From positions 1-59,118 of the forward strand of contig JARKIF010000190.1 of NCBI GenBank assembly GCA_029378245.1: 59,118 nucleotides of DNA, written 5' to 3'. The stretch's first letter is position 1, and each line of letters starts with the position of its first letter. The notes under the pieces are model-generated. The model had not been told where the DNA came from. It ran no database searches and saw only the letters and a program-made list of their open reading frames with translations. This document shows, in pieces, positions 21,893 to 33,569 of the stretch. A program made the position numbers and the translations under genes. Source of the stretch: Roridomyces roridus. Taxonomy: Eukaryota; Basidiomycota; Agaricomycetes; Agaricales; Mycenaceae.

Positions 21893-22889
21893 CTACGCGT
21901 GTTTCATGTACCAACAATCGGAGTGTCGTTTCCGTCGTTGGCGAGATCGGGGAGGTTTGGGCGGAGGAGGGTCGACTGATGGTGGTAGAGACGGAGGTGA
22001 TGCGCGGCGAAGAAAGGCAATCATATCGAGCTGAGGAATGTGGTCAGAAGATGGAAGAGATGGAAGGTATGTTGCGCACCAAGAGTAGAATCCAAACTAA
22101 ATCCCAAGCGCAACGCGTCGTCGTTGGACGGAAATCTACTTGCGAGGCGAGGGATACGACAAGAGAATGCAGCTAAAAGGAAGAGTCAGACGCGTTGAAA
22201 GAGGAAGAGAGAGGCGACGCACCTGGCCCATGGCCCACGAAGTCAATTCCGCCACAAAGACTCCCGAAACTCTGATCTGCAAGAGGCAATGAGAACGAGA
22301 AGAAAACGCGCTGCAGGAAACGCACCTTTCTGACACGAACCAGCAAACAACCCAGCATCGCAAACAACATATCCAGCACGAAGCGGACTCCAAAGGAGGC
22401 GAGATGATGCTCGACACTCTCGGCGACGTAAACATCGCTCTGAGCTCCCATAACGTGGTCATACAACATCATCTTTGCTCCTTCCACCAGCAGCGACGAC
22501 AGCAGACGGCTGGGGTCGCGAGTCGCCGTTTGAGCAATGGCGAGCCAGGCGGGAAACCACTTCTCGGCGAGGTCGATGTCGAAGTCGGAGAAGATATCGA
22601 AGGGCGACATGACGTGTGGGGTGGGGAGAGTGGTGGGTGGCGGGAGCTCGATGGGAAACTTGAGCAGGAGGAGTGGTTCTACGTCGAGTCAGCAAAGGCA
22701 GAGAAGAGATTCCGAGCAATGCTTACCCCAGGCGCAGACTGGAGCAGAGCTGTTGGTGGTGGCGGGCTTGAGGGAGTCGGTTGTAGGGACGACAAGCCCA
22801 GGCGAGGAGGACGAAGGCAAGTCGACGCTGGCGAGCAGGGAGCTGCCGACGAAGACGAGGACGAGGCGACGAATGTGGCGAGAAAACAT
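21893..22889 (-). CDS. Predicted secreted or membrane protein, unknown family
   Basis: Exon 1 (22889-22727) encodes a signal-like start (MFSRHIRRLVLVFVGSSLLA). It is joined by a 48 bp intron to exon 2 (22678-22326), which reads PHVMSPFDIFSDFDIDLAEK, then EKWFPAWLAIAQTATRD and a hydrophobic stretch (VRFVLDMLFAMLGCLLV). Small exons follow at 22276-22223 (IRVSGVFVAELTSWAMGQ) and from 22172, with a further hydrophobic segment (AWDLVWILLL) and a proline/arginine-rich tail ending at 21893. The tail exon is uncertain; another frame is open to about 21669. No family was recognised. A TATA box lies about 50 bp upstream on the minus strand. Confidence 0.5.
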
Positions 22890-22934
22890 TGTTGTGGTAC
22901 TTGGTAAAGTGAAGAACAAACAATGGACGCCCGC

Positions 22935-23037
22935 ATTTTATACTCGCAAGCCCTGGTCCCGTGCCAATGGCGGTGTTTGATTATTTTGCGGCTGTGCTGA
23001 GTTATTCGTCACGGGGTCGTGAAATCCTATAAAAGGC
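22935..23037. promoter_or_regulatory. Divergent promoter with two TATA boxes
   Basis: TATAAAAT on the minus strand (22942-22935) lies about 50 bp before the ATG at 22889. TATAAAAGG on the plus strand (23029-23037) is followed by a pyrimidine-rich stretch (TCTTCTTCCTTTCCTTT), typical of fungal transcription starts. The plus-strand box points into sequence with no intact gene; the first ATG there (23084) is followed at once by TAG. Confidence 0.6.
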
Positions 23038-23083
23038 AGTCGGGATCCCCAATTTGGGTTTTCTTCTTCCTTTCCTTTAGCCA

Positions 23084-25260
23084 TCATGTAGTGTCTCAAT
23101 AGTATGCGCATTTGAGGAACTCGCCCAGTGTCAAATGATAGAAGCAGCCATCCCCGTCACGACATATTGAAGGTTTCGCCGCCGAGGGCATTTAAGTGCG
23201 TCGTCCACAATGCTCAAACTGGTGCTTTCCACTGACGGCAGCAAGTAAGCCTTGCAGTTGCACGCAGGCCAATTTTGTCCTCAAAACGCGACAGAACAGG
23301 GAAGGACCAAGGACTTCAAGTACGTTCGCTTCCAAACTATAGAGAGGACATGAATCCAAGGCACCAGTATCATTCTCTTCGACGACGACGACGACCCGTC
23401 CAGACCCATCTCCTTCGCTCGCAAGACGACAAGCACGCTCGGGAATCGACAGGCTCGGCAGACGTGGCTCGGTGACGGAAACGGCAGGCTCTGAGGTTTC
23501 TCGATGTCGTGTGGTCGGGTGGAGTCGTGAGGGTTGGACGCGTTCTGTAAGTCTTCTAAGGCCTCTGCCATAGTATCCAATCTCGACGCCCAATCCCCAC
23601 AGCCTGCTCCGAGTCTGCTCTCTTCATCGCATCCATTCCACCATTTCCATTGCCCAGACCCATCTCCATCGCTTGGCGACAAACGTAGCTTGGCGCAGCG
23701 CGCAGGATTCGTCCGGGACTCGACAGAGGTGGCTGAAGTTCTCGGGTGGAGTGAAGGGGCTGGACGGGTCTTGTGCATTGCTGGTAAGTCTTCCTAACTT
23801 CTGGAGTTATCTGGCGACGGGCGTAACCGCAACGACTATCGTCCCAGCCCACTGCTGCTCACTGCTCCTTTCATCCCCTTTTCCAACCCTTTTCCATTCC
23901 TCAGCTGGCGGTCGTGTCTTGAACTGGCAGTGCGAAAGAAGGAGGCCATTCGCGTGCGCGTCTTCTCACTTCAAAGATGATTCCGTGGGCGCTCTAGCAA
24001 TTGGGTGTGGAGGAGGGCGAGTCATGGTAAGTAGAAAGAAGAACACACTCGTTGGCCGACGGCCGTTGTTGATGCCTTTGGCCGCGGACGGCCCGACCTG
24101 TCCGAGGCGCTAAATCTAATCTACTCGTCTTTTCGCCGTTCTAATCTAATCAATTCTCTTTCTCTCTGGGTCATCACCAGTAAGATCTTATGTCGACGTG
24201 CAAAGCCTTTCCGCTCCATTCCGAGACAAGCTGTTTCCAGTTCATCCGTTTCTACTGCCTCCTCCCATTCAATAAACCATCCACAAAACTGAGAACGCGG
24301 CCAACGTATCGCAGCTAACGCACGTATAGCTCGACTAGAACCCGAATCAGTACCAGCCTCGTGAAATATTCAAACAAACTCACGATCGCAGTCTTCGTCG
24401 GGTCAAGTCTCCGATACCCAAATCATCATGTCACTGCGAGCGCTTGGCATGACACTTGGCCCACCCCGTCCATCCTTTTCTTCCACAGATTAGGCGAGCG
24501 CTGCCCGAACACCTTCTTCAGCGCGGAAAGTGCACGAAATTCGAGATCCTTTGAATATTGGTCGTCGACAGGCACTTCCCTCCATCTCGCTTCCGAGGAC
24601 AACAGAGGCGAGTTTGCTGTGGCCTACTGCTGGTAAGTAGTAGACACCCTGTAGCTGGGCGCTCTCTTTCGTCCTGAAAAGGCGATATCCGGAGAATCTA
24701 TAAAGATTTGTCGGGCTCCACGTCAACGTGTACGGGCAATTTAGAAGTCCGACAGTCCAGATGTATCCTGGCACGGTGCACCAGGACAGGAGGGGCTGCT
24801 TGTCGTCTTCCGTGCTGGGAAGATACGCGGAGACGAGAATAGTGCCCGTCTTCTACTTGCAGTGAGGGAGTGGCTTTGTGTCTGGCCTCCAAGAGAACGC
24901 GAAATGGACGTAGAGGCTGCATGGGAAGAGACGAAATCTGGGGTGCTACGAACAAAGTCAGAAGCGAGCATGAAGATATGGACACAATTTGCGTACAATG
25001 TACTTCTTGGCAGCAACGTCTGCGACCAAGACAGCGCCCTCGCTCCAGCGAGCAGACCACCAGGCTCGTCGAGGGGTGGGTGATGGGCGGCGACCCGTAT
25101 AATAGAAATGGGGAGAATCTCGCAAAGTGAAAGATCTTCACCTGGACGGCGTTCCGGGATGGTTCTGCATCGTTTCAGCAAGGCCCAGCGCCCTACGAGA
25201 GCTGCCCAGAGCCCATGAACCTCGAAAACGCTCATGGAATGTTCAACGGTATGTCGGGAT
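23084..25260 (+). other. Decayed, internally duplicated gene-like region
   Basis: No intact gene was found. Similar segments recur: CAGACCCATCTCC at about 23399 and 23659, and CGGGTGGAGT followed by a GTAAGTCTTC donor-like end at about 23515-23555 and 23742-23792. Further GGTAAGTA sites are at about 24026 and 24632. Short coding-like pieces include FDDDDDPSRPISFA, ASEDNRGEFAVAYCW and TAFRDGSASFQQGPAPYES. I read this as a multi-exon gene with duplicated modules that has broken down. Its original function is unknown. Confidence 0.35.
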
Positions 25261-25304
25261 ACCAGTATGAGACGCGTGTATCATGACATCTATTGCACCA
25301 TAAG

Positions 25305-26534
25305 TTAATTAAGAAAAGGTCTCCCATCCGGGAACTCTAGAGCACAACCCCGCTCGTTCAGCCGATGGCTCAACACCGCAAAACGCGCGTCACCAAGGAT
25401 CGACTGCCGGGGTCCAAAGACGCGAACCCGTTGCAGCCCGGGGAACATGGGACCCGTGAACGCGTCGAAATGCCTCTCCAACTGCTCCCACGACGCAGTA
25501 TCGCCGCCTAAAAAGGGGTTGTCCAACAAGTGGATGCCTATGGATGTGACCGAGGGAAAGACTTCCTCCTGGTCCATCTCGGGCGGCATCGTGATGAAGA
25601 CGTAGAAATTGACACAGACGAGATTTGGGCAGCCGCGGAGGCACGGCGAGAGCGTCTGGTGGAGCAAGAAGCGAAGGTGTCGCCCGAATTCGACGATACG
25701 GAGTTGTGGCCCCAGCGTTTCCCATACCATCGACATCTCCATCCCGGGCATTCCGGGCACGGGCGAATCGACGACTAGATTGTCTAGTTCGGGCAGCGTC
25801 CAGCGGTAGAGGACGTCGCGAAGTAGGAGGGCGTTGGCAATGTTAAGCCGCAGTGTGCGGAGTCGTGGGAGATGGATGGAAGATTTGACGAGCCCGAAAA
25901 ACGTTCCCGAGACGCCGCCGCCGATGAATAAATACTCTAGATTCGGCGCAGCTGCTAAGACTGCTGTGAGCGAGTTGATACCGCCCGAACGCGATGCTTC
26001 GATGTGGTTCCAAAAGTCCAGCCGCTTGAGCGACGGCAGGGGCGGACAGGTTGCGTCGAATTCGAATTTCAGGTGCCGCAGTGGAGTCGCCTGGTATGGT
26101 GGTCGCACGAGCACCTTCACAACCTTCAATATCCTTCTTATTCTTGAACTGGAACAACGCACCTCTAACTTATGGCAGTTCCCAAGAATTCCCGTCGACA
26201 GCATGGGCTTGGATGTAGCCGTCACCGTAGTCGAGTACGGGACGACCGCACGCCGTACCCATTCCCCATGGATACGAGTAGCTTCGTGCATTAATTGTGA
26301 CAATTCTTCCGAGAGCTTGATGTTTCGGAACTGAAGCTGTATCGCCCATGCTCGCCAGTTGCGGCAGACCAACACCACGGCATGATAAGAGCTGCCACTA
26401 GTGTTCCCTGCCTCGGAAGACACCCCGGGAATCGGTTGGAAAGGCTCGTGTGAGACGAAATACGAGCGGATGTCGAGGTGACTGAAGATTTCGAGCCAGA
26501 GCTCGGTCGGGAGGTCGTCATGGTGAAAGCACAT
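25305..26534 (-). CDS. F-box / leucine-rich protein, intact
   Basis: A single open exon of 409 residues from the preferred ATG at 26534 (an in-frame ATG at 26600 adds 22 residues). The N-terminus has a standard F-box, DDLPTELWLEIFSHLDIRS, followed by VVLVCRNWRAWAI. The rest holds irregular leucine-rich repeats (PNLEYLFIGGG, LPRLRTLRLNIANALL, LPELDNLVVDSP, CPNLVCVNFYVFI). F-box proteins link target proteins to the SCF ubiquitin ligase; the target here is unknown. No introns or frame breaks were seen. Confidence 0.75.
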   Translation of the reverse strand: MCFHHDDLPTELWLEIFSHLDIRSYFVSHEPFQPIPGVSSEAGNTSGSSYHAVVLVCRNWRAWAIQLQFRNIKLSEELSQLMHEATRIHGEWVRRAVVPYSTTVTATSKPMLSTGILGNCHKLEVRCSSSRIRRILKVVKVLVRPPYQATPLRHLKFEFDATCPPLPSLKRLDFWNHIEASRSGGINSLTAVLAAAPNLEYLFIGGGVSGTFFGLVKSSIHLPRLRTLRLNIANALLLRDVLYRWTLPELDNLVVDSPVPGMPGMEMSMVWETLGPQLRIVEFGRHLRFLLHQTLSPCLRGCPNLVCVNFYVFITMPPEMDQEEVFPSVTSIGIHLLDNPFLGGDTASWEQLERHFDAFTGPMFPGLQRVRVFGPRQSILGDARFAVLSHRLNERGCALEFPDGRPFLN

Positions 26535-26600
26535 GAAGGTTAGAGAAGAGGCCGTTGTTGGGCTGTTATGTATCTCCCCCGTGAGTCGACGGAGGATCAC

Positions 26601-27334
26601 TCAATTTACGGGGTCGGGGAATCATGTTTACAGCAGAAACGTAGAACGAGGGACAATTGTCGGCGGAAAGCCATTCTGAGCGCATCGGATACAAAGATAA
26701 GATGCATTGAGAAGAACTGAGATAAACTGAGTAGCAACGATGAAAGTATAGATATGGGCAGTAATACAAGAGGTAGTCAAGTGGAAGGGATGGCGTAGGC
26801 AGGAGCGGGGTGGAAGAGGGTATATCGAGAGAAAAAAACAGTGGGCCGGTCCGGGCGCGGACCGACCCTTGAGGAGGAGGTGGTGTCGGTATATAGCACT
26901 GGTGCGAGACCGTGAATAAACTGGCATCGCCAGGGGTACGTGGAGGGGTTTCGCCGGTGGAAGATGAAGGTTTTTCAGAAGGAGGAATCGCGGGGAAGGT
27001 TTCGCGAATCGATGGGTGGAGTATCCTTCAAGTCGATGCCGAGTCTCTGCAGAGGTTGGAGTGACGTGGCGAGCCGTTGTTTGCTATGCCAGTGGATTTC
27101 GTCTGCTGCGAGAGCGGGGCGGTTTCGGAGCGTTGGTTGCCGCAGCGGAGGAAGAGAGGTTTGGTTTCGTGTCGCTTCGGACTAGAGGTTGTTAGTGCGG
27201 ACAGAATGTACAGAGCTCATTGACGCGGAACCCAAAGCCACGGTGGAGCGCGAAATAGAGGGCTGGTAGCCGGGTACAAGTCCTGCCACATTTTGATAGA
27301 CGACACCGCCAGGTAGCAGCCTTACTCGACCGTT
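26601..27334. other. Intergenic stretch, no gene recognised
   Basis: Only short frames are present. It separates the F-box promoter from the inverted sphingomyelinase-like pseudogene. Confidence 0.35.
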
Positions 27335-28375
27335 CTAGGTGTCCATCCCGGCCGTAAGGACGTGTCCGGTAATCCACACTAACAGAAGAAGGTAAGAACA
27401 CAAGAAGGGAAAAGACATACACCGCGATCCCCGACATCCTCCGCATCTCGTCGGACTGGAAAGTTAGCATATCCGGATGGTCAAGATTCGCCTTGTACCC
27501 TGAAAATAATACTCGGTAATCACCAATGGAGAGAAATGAAGACGTGCACATCTCTCCATTGGACGCAATCATCCACGACCCAGCCTGCCTCCTCACCACA
27601 AACGCCGAATAAAACTTGCGCGCTAGATTCATCGCCGCCTACCACACAGCCAGATGGTTGTTGTTCCAGCTAAACTGCTCCGCGAGCTCCCCGCCAATCG
27701 CATGCTGCGCGTCTTGCTGTACGTTGTACGAATCGTGGTTACCCAGAGCCGTGTAGACGGGCCCCGAGCCGAGATTCTTCTTAAAGAGTGTGAAAAGGAG
27801 TGATTCGGTGTATTCGACGTAGGCTCGAGAGTCGAGAGAGTTGGTTATCAGGGTCGTGCGATACCAAGTCGCCGGTGTAGAGGGTAAAGTCGAAGCCCGT
27901 GTCTTGCGTGCCGGTCATGGGCGGGATGGCCTCGAGGGCAGCGAGACCGAGTGCCATTGGCGTGTCGCTACATTCTGTCAATGCTGGTTTCAAGCCGATG
28001 AGACAAGGCTGACCGACCACTTGAACGCCCCATGGCGCAGTGCATGGAACAGCGTCGCATTCGGAGACCCGCCAGTATCTTGTTGGACCAGCAGCATGAA
28101 GTGGAGGTGCGAATCGCCTCCGAGCAGGCAAGGTGCTGGAAGTTCCGATGTGCGACATCTTGAAACACTTCCCAGTCGCTGTCTTGGGCGCGAAGAGCGG
28201 GTCCCGTTCGGGCTTCTTGCCAAGTAAAGAGTGAGGGTGAGCGGCGTCGTTGGCGGGCTTTTGTCAAAGTTGTTGCGAGACATCTACCAGACAGTCAGAT
28301 GCAAAAGGAGAACAATTTAGTTGACGCACCTGGTCATCGTATCCACCCACATTGGCGTTCGCAACTGTGATCTGG
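27335..28375 (-). pseudogene. Inverted, truncated copy of the acid-sphingomyelinase-like gene
   Basis: On the minus strand the sequence follows exons 1 (end) to 5 of the intact gene at 30896-33569, including introns. It begins with VANANVGGYDDQ and stops near the GHVLTGWD region. One stretch (about 27770-28000) is nearly identical to the parent over the metal-site motif TGDLVSHDPDNQLSR, while flanking parts are clearly diverged. It is broken by a small duplication (TCTCGACTCTCGAGCC), a TAG after HLAVW and loss of both ends, so no active enzyme can be made. Confidence 0.85.
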
Positions 28376-28437
28376 GTAAAAAGACGCGTCGGATGGATAA
28401 TGACGGCAACAACGGCCCGCCGCAGCTCTCTCTCCCA

Positions 28438-30503
28438 ATGACCGCCATGGCAGAAAACGAGCCTCTCATCCGGATGACTGCGGATGAAGTCAACTGCCTT
28501 GTATATGCTTTCCTCGTCGATTCCGGTAATCCCAAGCCAGTTTCTTTCAACGGGACGCATTGTGACGCCGCCCTTTGTCTCCAGGTTTCAAACACACGGC
28601 ATTCAGTCTTTGTATGGAGGCACACCTCGAAAACTCGCACAATTTTTCAAAGCACATTCCTCGTGGAGAGTTGATCGACCTGCTCAGCAAATCGCTACTC
28701 TACCGCGAGGTCGAATCGCACTGGAAAGCCGACCACCTGGCAGTCAACTGCAAGTCACCCTTTTCTTTATTGGATCCACACGTCTGCTCGTTGGACCCTC
28801 CAAAACTCAAGTCCCTCCCATTGCCGATGACCTATACCCAAAATCCAATCCTTGCCGACGGAAAACGAAAAGGAAGCCCTTTGAACGGCGACGGACCTGA
28901 AAAGCGCGCGCGTCTCGACGACCCAATGGACGTGGATTGTATGTGAATCTGAGCCACTCAAATTCAATTCTACTCACTCGGAAAATGCAGTATACAAGGC
29001 CCCGGATTCAAAGAAACCTCTCAAGCCCAAAGTCCGCACTCAAGGCCCGGGCGACAACGACACGGATCCTGGCGCTGTTCTCCTTCTCTCAAGCCACGAA
29101 ACAGAGGTACGTTTTCGAGGGTCCTCCTCTTTGTCCTCCTCATCCTCTTTCAAGGTCTTTGTGTGCGCATTCAACCCCGTGAAGCAGTCGATCTTGGTGA
29201 CTGGGTGCGTCGCATGCATCCCATTCATTCTTCGTATTCATTATTATTTAGATCTAAAGATGCAGTCGTCAACCTATGGGATTTGCCAAATCCCCCTGCC
29301 GCCACCTCCCCCAACTTTGCCCAAGCTCCCGGGCCACCTCGTCGATTGGAGCATTTTGGCGCGGCGGATCAGGGTGATTTGACCGCTTTGCATTGGAACA
29401 ACGAAGGCAACTTAGTTGCCATCGGTTCTTATGATACTGTTCTCCGGGTGTGTACCGTCGAAGGCGATCTTTATTTTTCGCACACGCAGCACCAGGTGTG
29501 TTTTCATTTGTAGCGTTCAATTTTGTTTATTTATTTTTCAAGGGTCCGATCTTTGCTGTTCGGTTTTCCAAAGACAGTAAATGGCTGCTAACGGCCAGTC
29601 TGGACGGCACGACGTGTCTTTGGGATATTCATAAGAAGGAACTTGTCCGACAATACAAGGCGCACACTGACTGCTGCTTGGACGTCGACTGGATCACGGA
29701 CAAATTATTTGGCAGTTGTTCCGCGGACCAAATGATCCATATCCTGCATATCGACAAGAATGAGCCCGTCAACACATTCACGTGCGTTCCGTTTCTTTTA
29801 CTTGATTCTGTGCTTATATGTTGTTTGTTCCAAAGCGGCCACTCGAACGAAATCAACCAAATAAAAAGCAACCCCTCCGGTACGCGACTCGCTTCGTGCT
29901 CGGACGATATGACAGCACGCATTTGGTCGCTCGAGGATATCGAGACTCGCAAACGACCCACTCCCGATGCCGCCAACGGCGCCATCCCCGGATTGTCCGC
30001 ACCCCCAGCCACTTCCGATGATCTCGACAAGCCGGTGATCCTGACTGGGCATAATCACTCGGTCAGTACGATTGCATGGTGTCCCAATCACGTTCCTGGT
30101 ACGAACGAGATTGTCGCAACCTCGTCCTTTGACGGGACTGCCCGATTATGGGATTCTGTGACTGGAGCGTGCCTATCCGTGTTCAACGACCATAAGCGGC
30201 CGGTTTATGCGCTGAAATTCAGCCCTGCCGGTCGTTGGCTGGCCACGGGCAGTGGTGATGGGTGGTTGTACGTATACGATGTGCAGGTGAGCGAGTTCAT
30301 CGCATTCCGCTAATTTCTCTCATCTTTGTTTTTTTCAGACCCGCACAGTCGTATGGTCCTGGTTTGCCGGATACGACAAACCCGGTGTATTCGAAATCGA
30401 TTGGCAGGCAGGCGAGGGTGTGGATCGGATTGCGTTGGCGTTGGAGTGTCGGAATGTCGCGGTTATTGATGTTTTGAAGGTTCCCGCCTTTCAAAAAAAG
30501 TAG
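28438..30503 (+). CDS. TBL1/SIF2-type LisH-WD40 co-repressor subunit
   Basis: Eight exons (28438-28525, 28585-28938, 28991-29106, 29155-29204, 29252-29495, 29543-29781, 29836-30286, 30339-30503) sum to 568 residues in frame. The N-terminal LisH domain reads MTADEVNCLVYAFLVDSGFK, then HTAFSLCMEAHLENS, across an intron. A short acidic/basic linker (KRKGSPLNGDGPEKRARLDD) precedes a C-terminal WD40 propeller with clear repeats (DAVVNLWDLP, SLDGTTCLWDIHKKE, CSDDMTARIWSLED, SSFDGTARLWDS, SGDGWLYVYDVQ). The family (human TBL1X/TBL1XR1, yeast Sif2) is part of the SMRT/N-CoR or Set3 histone deacetylase complexes. The 5' end lies 60 bp from the inverted pseudogene. An ATG at 28447 is an alternative start. 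Confidence 0.93.
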
Positions 30504-30895
30504 TTAAAGGTTTTTTTTGTTGTACTACATGTTATACTCCTTGTTTATTTGCAGGCGAACGCTGTGAGATACTTTGCGGATCGAGTCATGAACGAATGGC
30601 CGTTTCTGTCTCTTCAAACTCTTCTTCAAGTTCTTGTGCTCTTCCATGTCGATTCTATTGAGACTACTCTGCGAAGTATATTGTGCCACACGAGATTGAG
30701 CATACATAAAATGCCTTCCCTTCCGGTCCGCGCAACAGGCGCAAGTCTCGGCCGATCCGACGGATGTGGTCCCATCTAGCGGCTAGCTGTCGTGTAGCTG
30801 GTTACTCCACGGCGCTAGAGTTGACAACTTTCCGACCCTATCCCGACGTTAGACTGTTCCCTACATAAGGGCTCTCACAGTGGTGGACCAGAAAC

Positions 30896-33569
30896 ATGAA
30901 TCCTACTCGGCGCGTCCTCATTCTTTTCGCCCTCCGCGGGCTGGTAGCCAGCGCGCAGTCCACTACAACAACAGCAGGGAGCCTCCTCTCGGTGTTCACC
31001 GTACCAGGCTCATTCCCCACGGGCGCATTCACCCAAGGCCAAAGCTTCTACAACGACCCTACGCAGACTGCTTCGCAAATCCAGCCTGTCGTCGTCGACC
31101 CAGTCGAGACGGGTGTCACGTACAAGCTCGAATTGACGTCGCCCGACAGCATACCGACGAACAACACCCAGGACGCGCACCCACTGCCGCCCAAAGCCTC
31201 GGATGACGCGCTTCTAAAGCAAGCCATGGCACAGATCATCGCCATCTCGCAAAACCCTGTCTTTGGGGGCAACACTTGCGCGCAGTGTCAGGCGGGGTTG
31301 GAGGTGGCCAAGTTCCTTGCGCTGGCATCGCCTGAGAATGGGCCCGCGTTGGCAATCGCGATGTGCACGCACTTTAACTTCAATTCGAATTGCGCGACCA
31401 TGTTTAGCGCCTTGTCATTGGGATCTGTCGTTACACAGGTTGTGGCGAACGCGAATGTGGGTGGGTACGATGGCCAGGTGCGTTGGCTAAATTCTTCGGG
31501 TTTTCGTATCTGACCGTCCCTGGTAGCTGTTATGCAATAACTTTGTCGGCGGCCTATGCCCCATCCCGCCAGCAACGCCGCTCAACCTCACTTCCTGGTT
31601 TAGCAAGCCCAAACCGAACCCGCTTCCTGCGCCCAAGACGCCGACTGGCAAGCGTCTCAAGGTGTTGCACATCTCGGACTTTCACCTCGACCCCCGCTAT
31701 GCTACCGGCTCAGAGGCGAATTGCACGTCAACTCCGTGCTGCCGGTCGAACAAGGTCAATAACGCGTCTCCCAATGCAACGCTATTCCATGCACCGCGGT
31801 ATGGCGCGTTCAAGTGGTCAGTCAGCCTTGTCTCTAGGCTTGAAACCAGCATTGACAGAATGTAGCGACACGCCAATGGCACTCGGTGTCGCTGCCCTCG
31901 AGGCCATCCCGCCCATGACCGGCACGCAAGACACGGGCTTCGACTTTACCCTCTACACCGGCGACTTGGTATCACACGACCCTGATAACCAGCTCTCCCG
32001 AGCCTACGTCGAATACACCGAATCACTCCTTTTCACACTCTTTAAGAAGAATCTCGGCTCGGGGCCCGTCTACACGGCTCTTGGTAACCACGATTCGTAT
32101 AATGTACAGCAAGACGCGCAGCATGCGATTGGCGGGGAGCTCGCGGAGCAGTTTAGCTGGAACTACGACCATTTGGCTGCGCTTTGGGCACACGAGGAGT
32201 GGTTACCCGAGGCGGCGATTGATCTGGCGCGCAAGTTTTATTCGGCGTTTATGGTGAGGAGGCAGGACGGGTTGAGGATCATTGCGTTGAATACCGAGAT
32301 GTGTATGTGCTCTCTTTCTTTCTTTTGGATGATTACTGAGTATTTTTTCCAGGGTACAAGGCGAATTACTTTAATTACATCAATCTTGACCAGCCGGATA
32401 ACTCGGGCATGCTGCGGTTCCTGACCGACGAACTGCAGGACGCAGAGGATGCGGGGGATCGCGGTGAGTGCCCTTTCCTTTCTTCTTGAGTTGCTCTTAC
32501 TGTATGTTAGTCTGGATCATCGGACACGTTCTTACGGGCTGGGATGGGACCAATCGTATGTGATTCTCCTACATTCGCTTTCCGGTGGGCTCATAAGACT
32601 TCAGCGTTGGTCAATCCTACGGATCTGTTTTACCAGATGTATGTCTTCTTCTCTGGTGAAACCCACCGACTTTGACCTTTTGTAGCGTTGACCGGTATTC
32701 GCCGCATGTCATCGCCAGTGCGTTTGCCAGCTCATTCTCGGAGGTTGAAATCTCATCGTGTGCAGATATCTTCTTTGGCCACACACACGAGGATCAGAAT
32801 TCGGTTAGTCCGTTCGCCTGCAAGTCCTTCCAGTGTGGATGACGGATATTTCTTAGATCTTCTATGCTAACAATGGGACCGAGATGAACGCTGCGAATGC
32901 GTTGACGACGGCTTGGGTGTGTAGTAGTCAGTTCTTCTTGAGGCTTGCCGTGTTGATGAGTGCTGCAGATTGGACCTGGTCTCACCCCGTTAACGAACCT
33001 GAACTCTGGGTTCCGTATGTACGAGGTTGACTCGGGGGTGCGTTTTCTGTCTTTTAGCGTAAATGTTTTACTCATTCTCCCATAGACGTTCGAGGTCATG
33101 GACGCGCATACGTACGTCCATCTCCCCACACTTTGCACAACGATTAACCCACCCACCCACCCTCCAGCTGGCGCGCAGACGTAAACGCCTTCCCCGCCCT
33201 CGACTCGCAAATCGAATTCGGGCCCACCTACGTGTACGAATACAGCACGCGGGACACGTACGGACCGCACATCGCCGGCGGTGGCTGGGGCGCTAACGAC
33301 CCCCTGAATGCGACTTTCTGGCATTTGGTCACCGAGGCGATGGAGGCTGATTTGTCTATTGTTTCGGTGGGTTTCCCTCCCTTTTTTGCGTGTCTTGACC
33401 GTAGTTGATGCCTTTAAAGACATACAACACCCTGCAAGGCAAGACGTCCGTCATGACCAAGCCATGCACGGGGGACTGTGCGACTGCCAAGATTTGTTAT
33501 ATACGTAGTGGGTCGGCGGCGATTGCGAGACAGAATTGTCAGCAAGGGTTTGGGTCGGTGCAGTCGTGA
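30896..33569 (+). CDS. Acid-sphingomyelinase-like phosphodiesterase (secreted)
   Basis: About twelve exons. A signal peptide (MNPTRRVLILFALRGLVASA) is followed by a saposin-B-like Cys region (CAQCQAGLEVAKFLA, then CNNFVGGLCPI). The metallophosphatase core has all expected metal ligands: HISDFHLDPRY, YTGDLVSHD, TALGNHDSY, WIIGHVLTGWDG and IFFGHTHEDQ. The last motif forms only if the intron 32718-32765 is removed, which supports that splice. A Cys-rich C-terminal region (KPCTGDCATAKICYI, NCQQGF) ends at 33569. Members hydrolyse sphingomyelin or related phosphodiesters outside the cell or in the vacuole. TACATAAG at 30862-30869 is a possible TATA element. A broken inverted copy lies 3 kb upstream. 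Confidence 0.9.

Noticed and set aside
27841..28227. Plus-strand open frame of 128 codons
   Set aside because: It is the antisense shadow of the inverted sphingomyelinase-like pseudogene.
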